NCBI RefSeq assembly: GCF_005869845.1
Contig: NZ_VAWF01000001.1
Span: 992,001 to 1,056,000 of the forward strand
Origin: Fodinibius saliphilus
Lineage (GTDB): Bacteria > Bacteroidota > Rhodothermia > Balneolales > Balneolaceae
Length of the DNA: 64,000 bases
Reading direction: 5' to 3'
Under the pieces are notes generated by a model. The model was not told the origin of the DNA, searched no databases, and saw only the letters and a program-made list of their open reading frames with translations. The translations under genes were made by a program, and so were the position numbers. Each line of letters begins with the position of its first letter. Position 1 is the first letter of the stretch. Shown piece by piece: positions 53,009 to 61,000 of the stretch.

Positions 53009-53404
53009 ATGGAAAATATAAAGAAACAAAAAACCTCCCTCTCAGATAAAGAGTTACAATACTTCAAAGAACTATTACTAGATAAAAGAGCTGAAGCACA
53101 GAAAGAATTGAATACTATTCGCGATACCCAATCCAATTTAGATGAGGCAGATGACGCCGATTACTCTTCGCTGACTCATCACATGGGAGATGTAGGATCC
53201 GAAGAGCAAGAATCGGAGATGAACTATTTACAAATAGAGCGGTTGCGAGAATATATCATGCATATCAACGGTGCCCTCAAAAGGATCGAGGATAAAACGT
53301 ACGGAATCTGTCAGGCCACTGGCGACCCCATTACTAAAAAGCGACTGGAAGCTGTACCCCATACCAGATACAGTATGAAAGCTAAAGAAAAAGGACTTGT
53401 TTAA
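53009..53404 (+). CDS. DksA/TraR-like protein with incomplete zinc finger
   Basis: The 131-residue protein has a coiled-coil hairpin (ELQYFKELLLDKRAEAQKEL, EADDADYSSLTHHMGDVGSE) and then a C-terminal domain KRIEDKTYGICQATGDPITK followed by KRLEAVPHTRYSMKAKEK. This aligns with DksA/TraR, but only one of the four zinc Cys remains (GIC). DksA-type proteins act in the RNA polymerase secondary channel with ppGpp. The acidic tip (DEADDADYS) is retained. Cys-poor variants are known in Bacteroidota. It sits 17 bases upstream of the 77-residue small protein and is probably co-transcribed with it. Confidence 0.85.
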   Translation: MENIKKQKTSLSDKELQYFKELLLDKRAEAQKELNTIRDTQSNLDEADDADYSSLTHHMGDVGSEEQESEMNYLQIERLREYIMHINGALKRIEDKTYGICQATGDPITKKRLEAVPHTRYSMKAKEKGLV

Positions 53405-53421
53405 AATAACTAACTAATACT

Positions 53422-53655
53422 ATGAGTAACCAAGAATATAAACGCCAAACAAATGCAGTATTGGAAGAGCCTCCGCACTTACTGACTGAAGAAGAGTACC
53501 GGGGATTTTCAACTGACAACATTTCCAAAAACCGGAATGGGGTAAAAATAACAGCTATTAACAGCAAAGGGATAAAAATTTCTGGAAGTGGAGATACCGA
53601 ACAAGAGGCCGTCAATATAATAATTAATCAAATTGATCTGCTATTCGACCAATAA
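53422..53655 (+). CDS. Small hypothetical protein (77 aa), paralogue of 44933-45166
   Basis: This 77-residue protein reads LTEEEYRGFSTDNISKNRNG, then VKITAINSKGIKISGSGDTE and QEAVNIIINQIDLLF. It matches the 77-residue protein at 44933-45166 in length and in the 'NGV-ITA-NsKG-k--G-gdT-qEA---ii-qId' pattern. Predicted three strands plus one helix. It lies between the DksA-like and phosphoribosyltransferase genes with gaps of 17 and 19 bases, so the three form a tight operon. Confidence 0.72.
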   Translation: MSNQEYKRQTNAVLEEPPHLLTEEEYRGFSTDNISKNRNGVKITAINSKGIKISGSGDTEQEAVNIIINQIDLLFDQ

Positions 53656-53674
53656 ACAACCTACATATATCATA

Positions 53675-54337
53675 ATGTTTATTGATAGAAAAGATGCCGG
53701 CAATAAGCTTGGCCAGGCACTAGAAAAATATCAGCATGTACATCCGCTGGTATTGGGCATTCCCCGAGGCGGTGTAGAAGTGGGATACTATGTCGCTATA
53801 CACCTTAAATGCGATTTTGATGTCGTTATAGTACGTAAACTTGGATATCCCTGCGGCCCGGAAGCTGCTTTCGGTGCTATTGCAGAAGATGGGAGTCTGT
53901 ATCTTAACCCTTGGTCAAACAAATACTTAAATAAAGAAATCATTGAACAGGTTGTTAAAAAAGAAAGACAGGAAATACGTCGACGCATAAATGAATATCG
54001 AAAAAAAATGAGCTTGCCGGATCTCGCTGACCGTGTTGTTATCTTGGTTGATGACGGTATTGCCACCGGTTCTACGATATTTGCTGCACTTTCGATGTGT
54101 CAAAAGCAAGAACCGAAAAAACTGGTTGTTGCAGCTCCTGTTTCTGGTACAGATAGACTAATGAGGCTTGAAGATGAAGCAGATGAGGTAATCATCCTTG
54201 ATCAAAGAGAGAAGTTTTTTGCGGTATCTGAAGGTTACCAAAGATTTACAAAGCTCACGGACAACGAAGTAATCCATTTTATGGAGCTTTGGAGGAAAAA
54301 GCGCTTTTTCATGAAGAAGAGTTCAGGCCATAAATAA
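53675..54337 (+). CDS. Phosphoribosyltransferase-domain protein
   Basis: The start is set at ATG 53675 (MFIDRKDAGNKLGQAL), as upstream in-frame codons overlap the previous gene. The 220-residue protein has the type I PRTase features: VLGIPRGGVEVGYYVAIHL, VRKLGYPCGPEAAFGAIAED, and the PRPP loop VVILVDDGIATGSTIFAAL. The flexible loop is YLNPWSNKYL onward. This stand-alone class ('PRGGV', long helical hood) is found in stress clusters of many bacteria and its substrate is unknown. It is the third gene of the dksA-like operon. Confidence 0.9.
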   Translation: MFIDRKDAGNKLGQALEKYQHVHPLVLGIPRGGVEVGYYVAIHLKCDFDVVIVRKLGYPCGPEAAFGAIAEDGSLYLNPWSNKYLNKEIIEQVVKKERQEIRRRINEYRKKMSLPDLADRVVILVDDGIATGSTIFAALSMCQKQEPKKLVVAAPVSGTDRLMRLEDEADEVIILDQREKFFAVSEGYQRFTKLTDNEVIHFMELWRKKRFFMKKSSGHK

Positions 54338-54499
54338 TGCGAAAATATTATCCTACATAAAATTGAGAAATAATTTAGTATATGCCGCTGTAGGTAATAC
54401 TGCCACACTTACATCAAGTAAAAGCTTACGGCAGGTCTATATGTAGGAGTTATATTTGTAGAAGATATATCGTAAATAAAAACGATAAGGGATAGCCTT

Positions 54500-54886
54500 A
54501 TGGATGACATATCACCTGTTTTATTTGATTACTTCCAATTTAAAGACTTACAATACTTTTTGGAGAATCTTACAAAAAAGAAGTGTGTGTACTACGCAAG
54601 TGAAGTGATAGGTGCAAATGATGAAAACCTAGATAAAGTTGAACCCTTGGTGCAACATACACTGGAGGTATTCAAAACATTAAATATTTCTACCGATGAA
54701 CACTTTTACTTGATATTCCGGTATAAAGATGGGAATCTCTTCAAAGATTGGAAAATATCAGAACTTGCCAGCATTTATATGTTGTTCAGTGGTGACCCTA
54801 CAAGCTTGGAGACCGTAGCTCAGCAACAAAATCAATTAATCGATCTGCTGCTGGAAAAGCAGCCCCACAAGGCCACAACGACTTAA
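54500..54886 (+). CDS. Hypothetical protein (128 aa)
   Basis: The 128-residue soluble protein reads LFDYFQFKDLQYFLENLTKK, VQHTLEVFKTLNISTDEHFY, then DWKISELASIYMLFSGDPTS. It is mostly helical, with no signal peptide or membrane helix. I do not recognise a family. It stands 160 bp downstream of the phosphoribosyltransferase gene. Its frame is the only long one here and its codon use is like its neighbours', so it is probably real. Confidence 0.6.
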   Translation: MDDISPVLFDYFQFKDLQYFLENLTKKKCVYYASEVIGANDENLDKVEPLVQHTLEVFKTLNISTDEHFYLIFRYKDGNLFKDWKISELASIYMLFSGDPTSLETVAQQQNQLIDLLLEKQPHKATTT

Positions 54887-54941
54887 ACATCTGCTAACCA
54901 AGTTATATGTGTCCCGGTCTACCCTTCTGGGTTTGATATAA

Positions 54942-55557
54942 TCAGAAGAATAGTATTCCCAATACTCCACCGGCAACGATAATACCACACATTGTTAATA
55001 GGTTCCATGCTTTCCGAGTCCCAATGAAAAAGGTAAAAATGCCCTCTTTTACTAAAGCATTAGTCATTACCACGATCAGGTAGCAGGGCAACATTACTGC
55101 CGAGATAATCAAAAATATGATACCGTAGTATAATTCACTCGGTTCAATTGTTTTGACACAGTCATGAAGCTTAGGTTTAGTACTTAGTATTAGTATCATA
55201 ACAATAGTGACTGATACAGATAAGACAATATATCCTCTCACCATAGCAATACCTACAGCAAAAGTAACAAAAGCAGCCATCTCAGTAGTCAACCCCAGTG
55301 AACCGGTCTGTTGGGCATGTTATAAATATCCTACCATAAAAATGACTACAAAACTGGCTACAACGATACTCAATAATACATCTCCCGCATGATCTGAAAG
55401 TATTCCCCATAACCCTCCTGCAAGAGCAATAAGGGTAAAGGTTCGAATACCTGCTCCCTTGAAAGCTCCAACCTCTTTCAACACCAACAAGAAAGCCCGA
55501 TACCAGGACTAATCCCATTCGCAGTATTAGTTGTATTTCATTTGAAGAGTCAAACAT
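54942..55557 (-). pseudogene. MgtC/DUF4010-family membrane protein, frameshifted and truncated
   Basis: The N-terminal piece LILRMGLVLVSGFLVGVERG is in one frame. After a shift near 55460 the family text continues in another (KGAGIRTFTLIALAGGLWGI, LLSIVVASFVVIFMVGYL). It then meets a TAA (about 55319-55321, where Gln or another residue is expected) and goes on as TTEMAAFVTFAVGIAMVRGY, ELYYGIIFLIISAVMLP and RKAWNLLTMCGIIVAGG. Intact members (MgtC-like N terminus plus DUF4010) have about 420 residues. Here about 200 codons remain with one frameshift, one stop and a lost C-terminal half. Confidence 0.75.
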
Positions 55558-55570
55558 CCATTTCTCATAG

Positions 55571-56356
55571 TTATAAATATTTCTCTCCGTTTAATGTCAA
55601 AAAAGCAGTATCGGCTTCACAACCAATCATAGATGTATGATCTTTTTGTAGCAACTTTTGGAAAAAGGTCTTTTGATATCTGGTCGCCGATATAAGTTTC
55701 GTATTTTTCTCTTTTATAAAATTAACAAAACCTTCAAAAAATGAAGGATTAACAAGCCGTTTAAAAGTTAAATTATCATAGTTAGTATGCTCATTTGCTA
55801 CCTCCTTGAACCCCCGATATTTAATCCTTTCCTCAAAGTCATTGTCAGTAGAAATATGAACCACATGTACTTCAGCATCAAAAATCTCACCCCAATCTAA
55901 CAGATCTTTAAGGGCTGGCAAATCCCCCTCATTAAAATCAGTCATAAATACAATGTCATCAAAACCAGAATATGTACTCTCTTTGGGAATAGTAAGTACG
56001 GGAATTGAAGATTTTGAGATAATTTCAGTAGTTGTACTCCCTATAAATTTTCTTACTCCCGACCTACCTTTATTACCCATCAATATGAGGTCGGCTTCCA
56101 CTTCTTTAGATCCTTTCAGTATTGCCGAAACAGAATCCCCAATTTCTGTTATTGGATATACTTCAATTTCCTTGAAACGGTCGTCAGCCGTCAGCTCCTC
56201 CAAAAGTCTCTCTGAGCTCAATGAGTAGATACTTTTCATCGAGTGCATTAAATAAAGACGGGAATTTTGTGCTAACGCAAAATCCACAGCAAAAGAAGTA
56301 GCAGCTTCCGAATAACTTGAAAAATCAGTAGGAACCAGAATATTATTAATATTCAT
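55571..56356 (-). CDS. Universal stress protein (UspA), tandem type
   Basis: The 261-residue protein has a complete first Usp domain (1-140): ILVPTDFSSYSEAATSFAVD and the ATP-binding motif MGNKGRSGVRKFIGSTTTEI (G-x2-G-x9-G-S/T). A second, diverged Usp-like half follows (145-261: VFMTDFNEGDLPALKDLLDW, then LISATRYQKTFFQKLLQ), without the second ATP motif. Such proteins bind ATP and accumulate under starvation or low oxygen. It lies directly downstream of the dodecin gene on the same strand. Confidence 0.92.
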   Translation of the reverse strand: MNINNILVPTDFSSYSEAATSFAVDFALAQNSRLYLMHSMKSIYSLSSERLLEELTADDRFKEIEVYPITEIGDSVSAILKGSKEVEADLILMGNKGRSGVRKFIGSTTTEIISKSSIPVLTIPKESTYSGFDDIVFMTDFNEGDLPALKDLLDWGEIFDAEVHVVHISTDNDFEERIKYRGFKEVANEHTNYDNLTFKRLVNPSFFEGFVNFIKEKNTKLISATRYQKTFFQKLLQKDHTSMIGCEADTAFLTLNGEKYL

Positions 56357-56552
56357 TTCGGATATTTTTTAAACCAGAATTACAAATTGACTAGTCGACC
56401 AATATGTATCAAACGGTTACTTACAGCTGATCCTGGAAATTTATATATCCCCCCAGTACCTATGTTTTTAAAGTTAGTAAACCAAGCATACTTTTAATTT
56501 ATCGGACATAATAATTCTTCCCCCTAAGGAACAAGGTCTGCTATTTATCATT

Positions 56553-56753
56553 TTACTCTTCCAACAGAAAAGTTACTTTTGCATCAATTCTATAGTGATC
56601 CACTTGATCATCTTCAACAATGGCCTGAATATTTTCCATATAAATACTTTTTATGTTATGTACCGTTTTAGAAGCTTCTTCTGCAATATTTTGGACTGCT
56701 TCTTCTATGGTACTGCCTTCTCCCATTACTTCAATTACTTTTGCTAATGACAT
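56553..56753 (-). CDS. Dodecin-family protein
   Basis: The 66-residue protein reads LAKVIEVMGEGSTIEEAVQN, then IKSIYMENIQAIVEDDQVDH and YRIDAKVTFLLEE. The beta-alpha-beta-beta pattern 'VYKvIElvGtS..S.eeAv..Ai.rA..T..nl....V......v.dg.I..y.v..kv.F' is that of dodecins, dodecameric flavin-binding storage proteins. The flavin-stacking Trp is replaced (SIYMENIQ), so ligand binding may differ. It lies with Usp and the coiled-coil gene in one - strand cluster. Confidence 0.88.
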   Translation of the reverse strand: MSLAKVIEVMGEGSTIEEAVQNIAEEASKTVHNIKSIYMENIQAIVEDDQVDHYRIDAKVTFLLEE

Positions 56754-56913
56754 AATATTCTCCTGTTTATAATTTAATATTTTTACTATTGCTCTTTGCT
56801 AAAATCTGAGTTATTGGGTTTTAAAGTATATGTGTAGAATATTACAGCTTTAAACTCTATAAAAGTTCAAGAGATATTCGAAACGATCTTGATAATATTC
56901 TTCCACCCAACTA

Positions 56914-57219
56914 TTAACTGTTCTTAATTTTAGCTTTTAATGACTTCAATATATTTATTGAATCATCCCAAAGCTTATTCAGATCATTCTTGATAGATTC
57001 AAAACGATCTGAACTTACGTCTTCAATTTTTTCGATCTTGGTTTCCATCTCATCTCTATACCGATTAAGCTCTTTAATCCTTCCTTTATATTCACTTTTC
57101 AGCTCTTCATATTCCTCATCCAGATTATTCTCCAGTTTTTCTAAGTCCTTATTCCACTCTTTTAGTTTTTCGGCAAATTGGTCAATAAATTTTTCTCTTT
57201 TATCTTTGGTTGCTTTCAT
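56914..57219 (-). CDS. Small coiled-coil protein (101 aa), paralogue of 48551-48859
   Basis: The 101-residue, highly charged protein reads KFIDQFAEKLKEWNKDLEKL, then EEYEELKSEYKGRIKELNRY and LNKLWDDSINILKSLKAK. It is almost entirely helical with a clear heptad pattern. It matches the protein at 48551-48859 in length, the Trp near residue 20, the long charged helix and the LW near the end. Cytoplasmic, function unknown. It precedes dodecin and Usp on the same strand. Confidence 0.7.
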   Translation of the reverse strand: MKATKDKREKFIDQFAEKLKEWNKDLEKLENNLDEEYEELKSEYKGRIKELNRYRDEMETKIEKIEDVSSDRFESIKNDLNKLWDDSINILKSLKAKIKNS

Positions 57220-57479
57220 AGTGTTCTGTCTTTTGGGTGAATAAATAATAATTAGTTTTCAATGTGATAAGTCACTTCAGAAAGCTCGTTAAATAGCTGC
57301 TCATCACTTTTAAAAAGTCATGAACTTCACATTAAAAACATATGGGCTAATCCATTTTATAATTGAAGGGCATTTTCTTACAATGAGTAACTCAACACCC
57401 TGAATCCAATTCAGGATAACATAGTGAGGATAGCTCTGTAAAAAACTACTAGTCAAATAAGGAATTAGGAGATTTAATA

Positions 57480-58358
57480 TTATAACTCCTCGACAGCAAT
57501 ATAACCTGATAATATATCAAGCAGTTCTTCGGTTATTCTCTTCTGCCTTTCTTGGGCATACTTGTTATGCAGCTTCGAAAGTCGTTTCTCTATTTTATCT
57601 TCTGCTATTGCCATCGCATTTAATCGGCTTGTGTGTTCTGCAGCAAGAGATTCAGCCATAGCACGGTATAGTGAAACAAGCAAATATTGCCGAATAAAAT
57701 GAGCAAAAATATGCTTGGCATTCATCGTAAACTGTGGCAGATTATTAGTAGGCCACTCTTTAGCAGCCAGTCGATCTAACCAGTGCTTATCCAGCGGTAA
57801 CAAAAATTGTATATGGGGTTTATATAAACCTTGCTTTACAGGTTTTTGATGAATAATTACAACCCTATTCACATGATTAGTTACCCGTAATTTTTCGATT
57901 GCATGTAACAACTGCACTGCTCTTTTATTAAGCCCTGCTACCGAAGCAGGTAATGGAATTATATCATTCACTGAATATTTAGCTATCAACTTTGAAGCTA
58001 AGCGCTCTCCCATTACCAGCAACTGGGGACCTAACAGTGCTTGCTCTATCAATTGTACTTCTAAGAACTTTTGTAGCTGCTCATCAAATGATCCGCAGAG
58101 TCCTTGACTTGAACCTAAAATTATGACGCATTCTTGAGCTTCGTTATAAATATTTAAATATGGAAACCCCTTTTTTTGTGATGTTTCCAATACAATTTGG
58201 AGCCCCATCTCCACCGTTCGAAAATATTCTCCCAATGATTCTGCTGCCTGTTCAAACTGATGTATACTTACCGAGGACAAGATTTTCATCGTATGCACAA
58301 TTGAGTGTAGATCCTCTGCATTACTAATTTTCCGTTTATAGTGTTCAACAGTTTGCAT
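57480..58358 (-). CDS. atpG: N-ATPase gamma subunit
   Basis: The 292-residue protein is the F1 central stalk. It has the conserved N-terminal helix (HYKRKISNAEDLHSIVHTMK, compare 'rrRI.Si.nt.kIT.AM'), a middle domain with ECVIILGSSQGLCGSFDEQL ('SD.GLCG' motif) and the C-terminal helix MAIAEDKIEKRLSKLHNKYA followed by RQKRITEELLDIL. It is longer at the N terminus and more diverged than housekeeping AtpG, as usual for N-type ATPases. Last gene of the operon, 27 bases after atpA. Confidence 0.93.
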   Translation of the reverse strand: MQTVEHYKRKISNAEDLHSIVHTMKILSSVSIHQFEQAAESLGEYFRTVEMGLQIVLETSQKKGFPYLNIYNEAQECVIILGSSQGLCGSFDEQLQKFLEVQLIEQALLGPQLLVMGERLASKLIAKYSVNDIIPLPASVAGLNKRAVQLLHAIEKLRVTNHVNRVVIIHQKPVKQGLYKPHIQFLLPLDKHWLDRLAAKEWPTNNLPQFTMNAKHIFAHFIRQYLLVSLYRAMAESLAAEHTSRLNAMAIAEDKIEKRLSKLHNKYAQERQKRITEELLDILSGYIAVEEL

Positions 58359-58385
58359 GGTAGAAGGTACTTCTTTTATCTTCTG

Positions 58386-59897
58386 TTAAAATCTTTTTGC
58401 TAATATATTGTTAATTGTATTCACCAAATCTTCACATTCACTTTTTTCCAACTTTTCTCCAGCCTTAACTTTCGTACTGATCGTCCCTGCTTCAAACTCA
58501 ATATTAGCACGTATGACATTACAAGCAGCTTCAATTTGGAATAACTCCATCTCATCAAACAGACCATTCGTTACGGCTACTAAAAGTGCAATCTGTTGAA
58601 CCACTTCAATGGTATCAAACTGGTCTTGGCATAGCACTTCCCGAATGCGTTTTCCCCGTTCTATCTGTTTCAAAGTATCCTCATCCAATCGCGAACTGAA
58701 CCGAGAAAAGGCTTCCAGCTCCTCAAACTGCGAATAAGCCAGTCGTAACTCTTCCGACACCATGCGATATGCAAGCAGTTGTGCTGCTCCCCCTACTCGT
58801 GATACTGATTTCCCAATATCTATGGCCGGTAACACATCTTTTTGAAATAATTCGGGTGACAGAAATATCTGACCATCTGTTATCGAAATAAGATTGGTAG
58901 GAATAAATGCTGATATATCCTGCCCTTGAGTTTCAATAATGGGCAGAGCAGTCATACTGCCACCAGACTCTTTAAGATGTGCTGAACGCTCCAACAAGCG
59001 AGCATGAATATGAAATATATCCCCGGGAAATGCTTCCCGTCCCGGTGGACGGCGAAGCAGTAGTGCCAATTCACGATAAGCTCGAGCATGCCAAGTTAAA
59101 TCATCATAAACAATCAGTACATCCCTACCCTGTTCCATAAAATATTCTCCCATGGTGGTAGCCGCATACGGCGCAATATATTGCAGGCCCACCGGCACGC
59201 TGCTACTTGCTGATAGCACAATCGTATTTTCGAAGACATCATGTTTTTTCAAATCAGCCACTACACGATTTACTTCAGCCCGTTGTTTGCCGATAGCACA
59301 ATAAATACAAATTACCTCTGTATCTTTCTGATTAATTATACTATCAACAGCAATAGCCGTCTTCCCGGTTTGGCGATCTCCCAGTATTAATTCGCGCTGC
59401 CCCCGGCCTATAGGCAATAGAGCGTCAATAGTAAGAATGCCCGTTTGTAGCGGAGTATCCACCGATTCCCGATTCATAATAGATGGAGCCTCACGTTCTA
59501 CAGCTAAATAAGTAACAGCCCGAAAAGCAGATTTATCATCTAAAGAGCGTCCCAGAGGATCTACTACCCGCCCTAATAGAGTCTCTCCTACCGGAACCCC
59601 CAGTACTCTTTCGGTTCTAAACACTTCATCGCCGGCATCAATATGCTGCTCATCATCAAGCAGTATCACTCCGATCTCATACTCATCAAGGTTGTAGACT
59701 AATCCAAGTGATCCATCGTTAAATTTCACCAGTTCATCAGTTACAACATTTGGCAATCCACAAATCCTGGCAATACCCTCCCCTACGGAACGTACTTCCC
59801 CTTTCTCCCGGATAAAAAGATCAGGTGTACTTTTTTTAGATTTAACTATTGATTCAAAAATTTGATCAACAACCGATACTATAGATTCCGAAGTCAT
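58386..59897 (-). CDS. atpA: N-ATPase alpha subunit
   Basis: The 503-residue F1 alpha subunit has the Walker A LGDRQTGKTAIAVD (near 170), Walker B VLIVYDDLTWHARAYRELAL, and RVGGAAQL, the arginine-finger region near 370. N-terminal GIARICGLPNVVTDELVKF is typical. It forms the noncatalytic nucleotide sites with beta. It lies 5 bases downstream of atpF and 27 upstream of atpG. Housekeeping F-ATPase genes are not in the window, so this is probably a second, Na+-linked enzyme. Confidence 0.97.
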   Translation of the reverse strand: MTSESIVSVVDQIFESIVKSKKSTPDLFIREKGEVRSVGEGIARICGLPNVVTDELVKFNDGSLGLVYNLDEYEIGVILLDDEQHIDAGDEVFRTERVLGVPVGETLLGRVVDPLGRSLDDKSAFRAVTYLAVEREAPSIMNRESVDTPLQTGILTIDALLPIGRGQRELILGDRQTGKTAIAVDSIINQKDTEVICIYCAIGKQRAEVNRVVADLKKHDVFENTIVLSASSSVPVGLQYIAPYAATTMGEYFMEQGRDVLIVYDDLTWHARAYRELALLLRRPPGREAFPGDIFHIHARLLERSAHLKESGGSMTALPIIETQGQDISAFIPTNLISITDGQIFLSPELFQKDVLPAIDIGKSVSRVGGAAQLLAYRMVSEELRLAYSQFEELEAFSRFSSRLDEDTLKQIERGKRIREVLCQDQFDTIEVVQQIALLVAVTNGLFDEMELFQIEAACNVIRANIEFEAGTISTKVKAGEKLEKSECEDLVNTINNILAKRF

Positions 59898-59902
59898 CTT
59901 TA

Positions 59903-60697
59903 TTACTCATTTTGTGTAGGTTGCTGTATTGTCTCAATATTAGAGTTAAAAAGTTGCTCAATATTTGTTTTAAGATCTTCCAGGTAAATATCAGCATTCC
60001 AACCCAACTTCCACCCATCTGTACGCAGTTCAACACCAAATCCTATGCTAGAGGAAACTTCAAACTCGCATTTAAGTTCGTCTGAAAATAACGGTTTTAT
60101 GATGTTGGTTATTTGTTGGCGCACTTCAGTATTGAGTTCAAATGAGCTAATTACAGTTACTGTTTTTGTCTCCCCATCCACGGTTGCTCTTGTAATCTTT
60201 TGGCGTTCTTCTTTATCCAATGTTTGAAGTTTTTCTTTGAAGACATTGAGTGTTTCCTCTTCCAGTGTGCTATTTGAAAGATCTTTAACTAGCTTTTTAA
60301 GTATGTTGATAACATTAATCGTTGCCTGCTGATGTAATTCCTTAAAAAATGACTTTTTCTCTGATGCAATAGCTTCTTCCCAGTTATGCTGCATCTTTTT
60401 TACCTCTTCACGAGCTTCCTGTTCTAGCTTCTTTTGTGTTTGGGCCGCTTTCTCCTTAGCATCATGCAATATTTCTTCTTTTGACCTTTTTAGTTCATCA
60501 AGTTTTTGCTGATAGTCCTGTTTCTTTTCTTCTGCTTCCCCTAATTTTCGACGTGCTTCATTCAATCGGGAAGTAACCTGTTCTTCCCTTTTTGCCATAA
60601 TATTTTCAATAGGCCCAAACAGGAACCGTTTTATAAGGGCCAACAAAATCAAAAAATTGATGATTTGAGCAACCAATGTGAACCAATCGATAGCCAC
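59903..60697 (-). CDS. atpF: N-ATPase b subunit with delta-like C-terminal domain
   Basis: The 264-residue protein starts with one membrane helix (WFTLVAQIINFLILLALIKR) and a long charged coiled coil to about 150, as in subunit b. The last 100 residues (ITRATVDGETKTVTVISSFE, then VRQQITNIIKPLFSDELKCE, SSIGFGVELRTDGWKLGWNA) look like the end of delta/OSCP, which reads 'V.VtSA.pL...q...i...L......v....d..liGG...r.g....D.s'. The operon has no separate delta gene, which fits such a fusion. It is the peripheral stalk. Confidence 0.92.
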   Translation of the reverse strand: MAIDWFTLVAQIINFLILLALIKRFLFGPIENIMAKREEQVTSRLNEARRKLGEAEEKKQDYQQKLDELKRSKEEILHDAKEKAAQTQKKLEQEAREEVKKMQHNWEEAIASEKKSFFKELHQQATINVINILKKLVKDLSNSTLEEETLNVFKEKLQTLDKEERQKITRATVDGETKTVTVISSFELNTEVRQQITNIIKPLFSDELKCEFEVSSSIGFGVELRTDGWKLGWNADIYLEDLKTNIEQLFNSNIETIQQPTQNE

Positions 60698-60700
60698 TTC

Positions 60701-60973
60701 CTATCCTCCTCCAATCACATAATCCCAAAAGGGATTAGCAAAAATTAAAATTAAGGCTACAACAAAGCAGTAGATTGCCGTTGATTCTATCATAGCCAGC
60801 CCCACAAATAGTGTTCGTGTAATGCTGGGCGTCTCATCAGGCTGCTGCGCTATGGCAGTTAATGCTTTAGACAGCGCCCTCCCCTCTCCCAAAGCCGGAG
60901 CAATAGATCCCACAGCAATAGTTATCCCTGCTGTGATAATTGAAATCATTCCGATAATGCTAATACTATCCAT
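60701..60973 (-). CDS. atpE: N-ATPase c subunit, Na+-type
   Basis: The 90-residue two-helix proteolipid has helix 1 ITAGITIAVGSIAPALGEGR and helix 2 TRTLFVGLAMIESTAIYCFV. The ion-binding Glu lies in MIESTAIY, where E-S-T and Tyr match the Na+-coordination set known from Na+-dependent F-ATPases (Glu65, Ser66, Thr67, Tyr70 in Ilyobacter numbering). Helix 1 has Glu in LGEGRA, as in N-ATPase c subunits with two carboxylates. Na+ is therefore the predicted coupling ion. Confidence 0.95.
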   Translation of the reverse strand: MDSISIIGMISIITAGITIAVGSIAPALGEGRALSKALTAIAQQPDETPSITRTLFVGLAMIESTAIYCFVVALILIFANPFWDYVIGGG

Positions 60974-61000
60974 ATTTATATCTTTAAATTACTATTTCTA

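Noticed and set aside
54942-55557. Programmed frameshift in the MgtC/DUF4010 gene
   Set aside because: No slippery heptamer was found at the shift, and a TAA plus a missing C-terminal half show decay.
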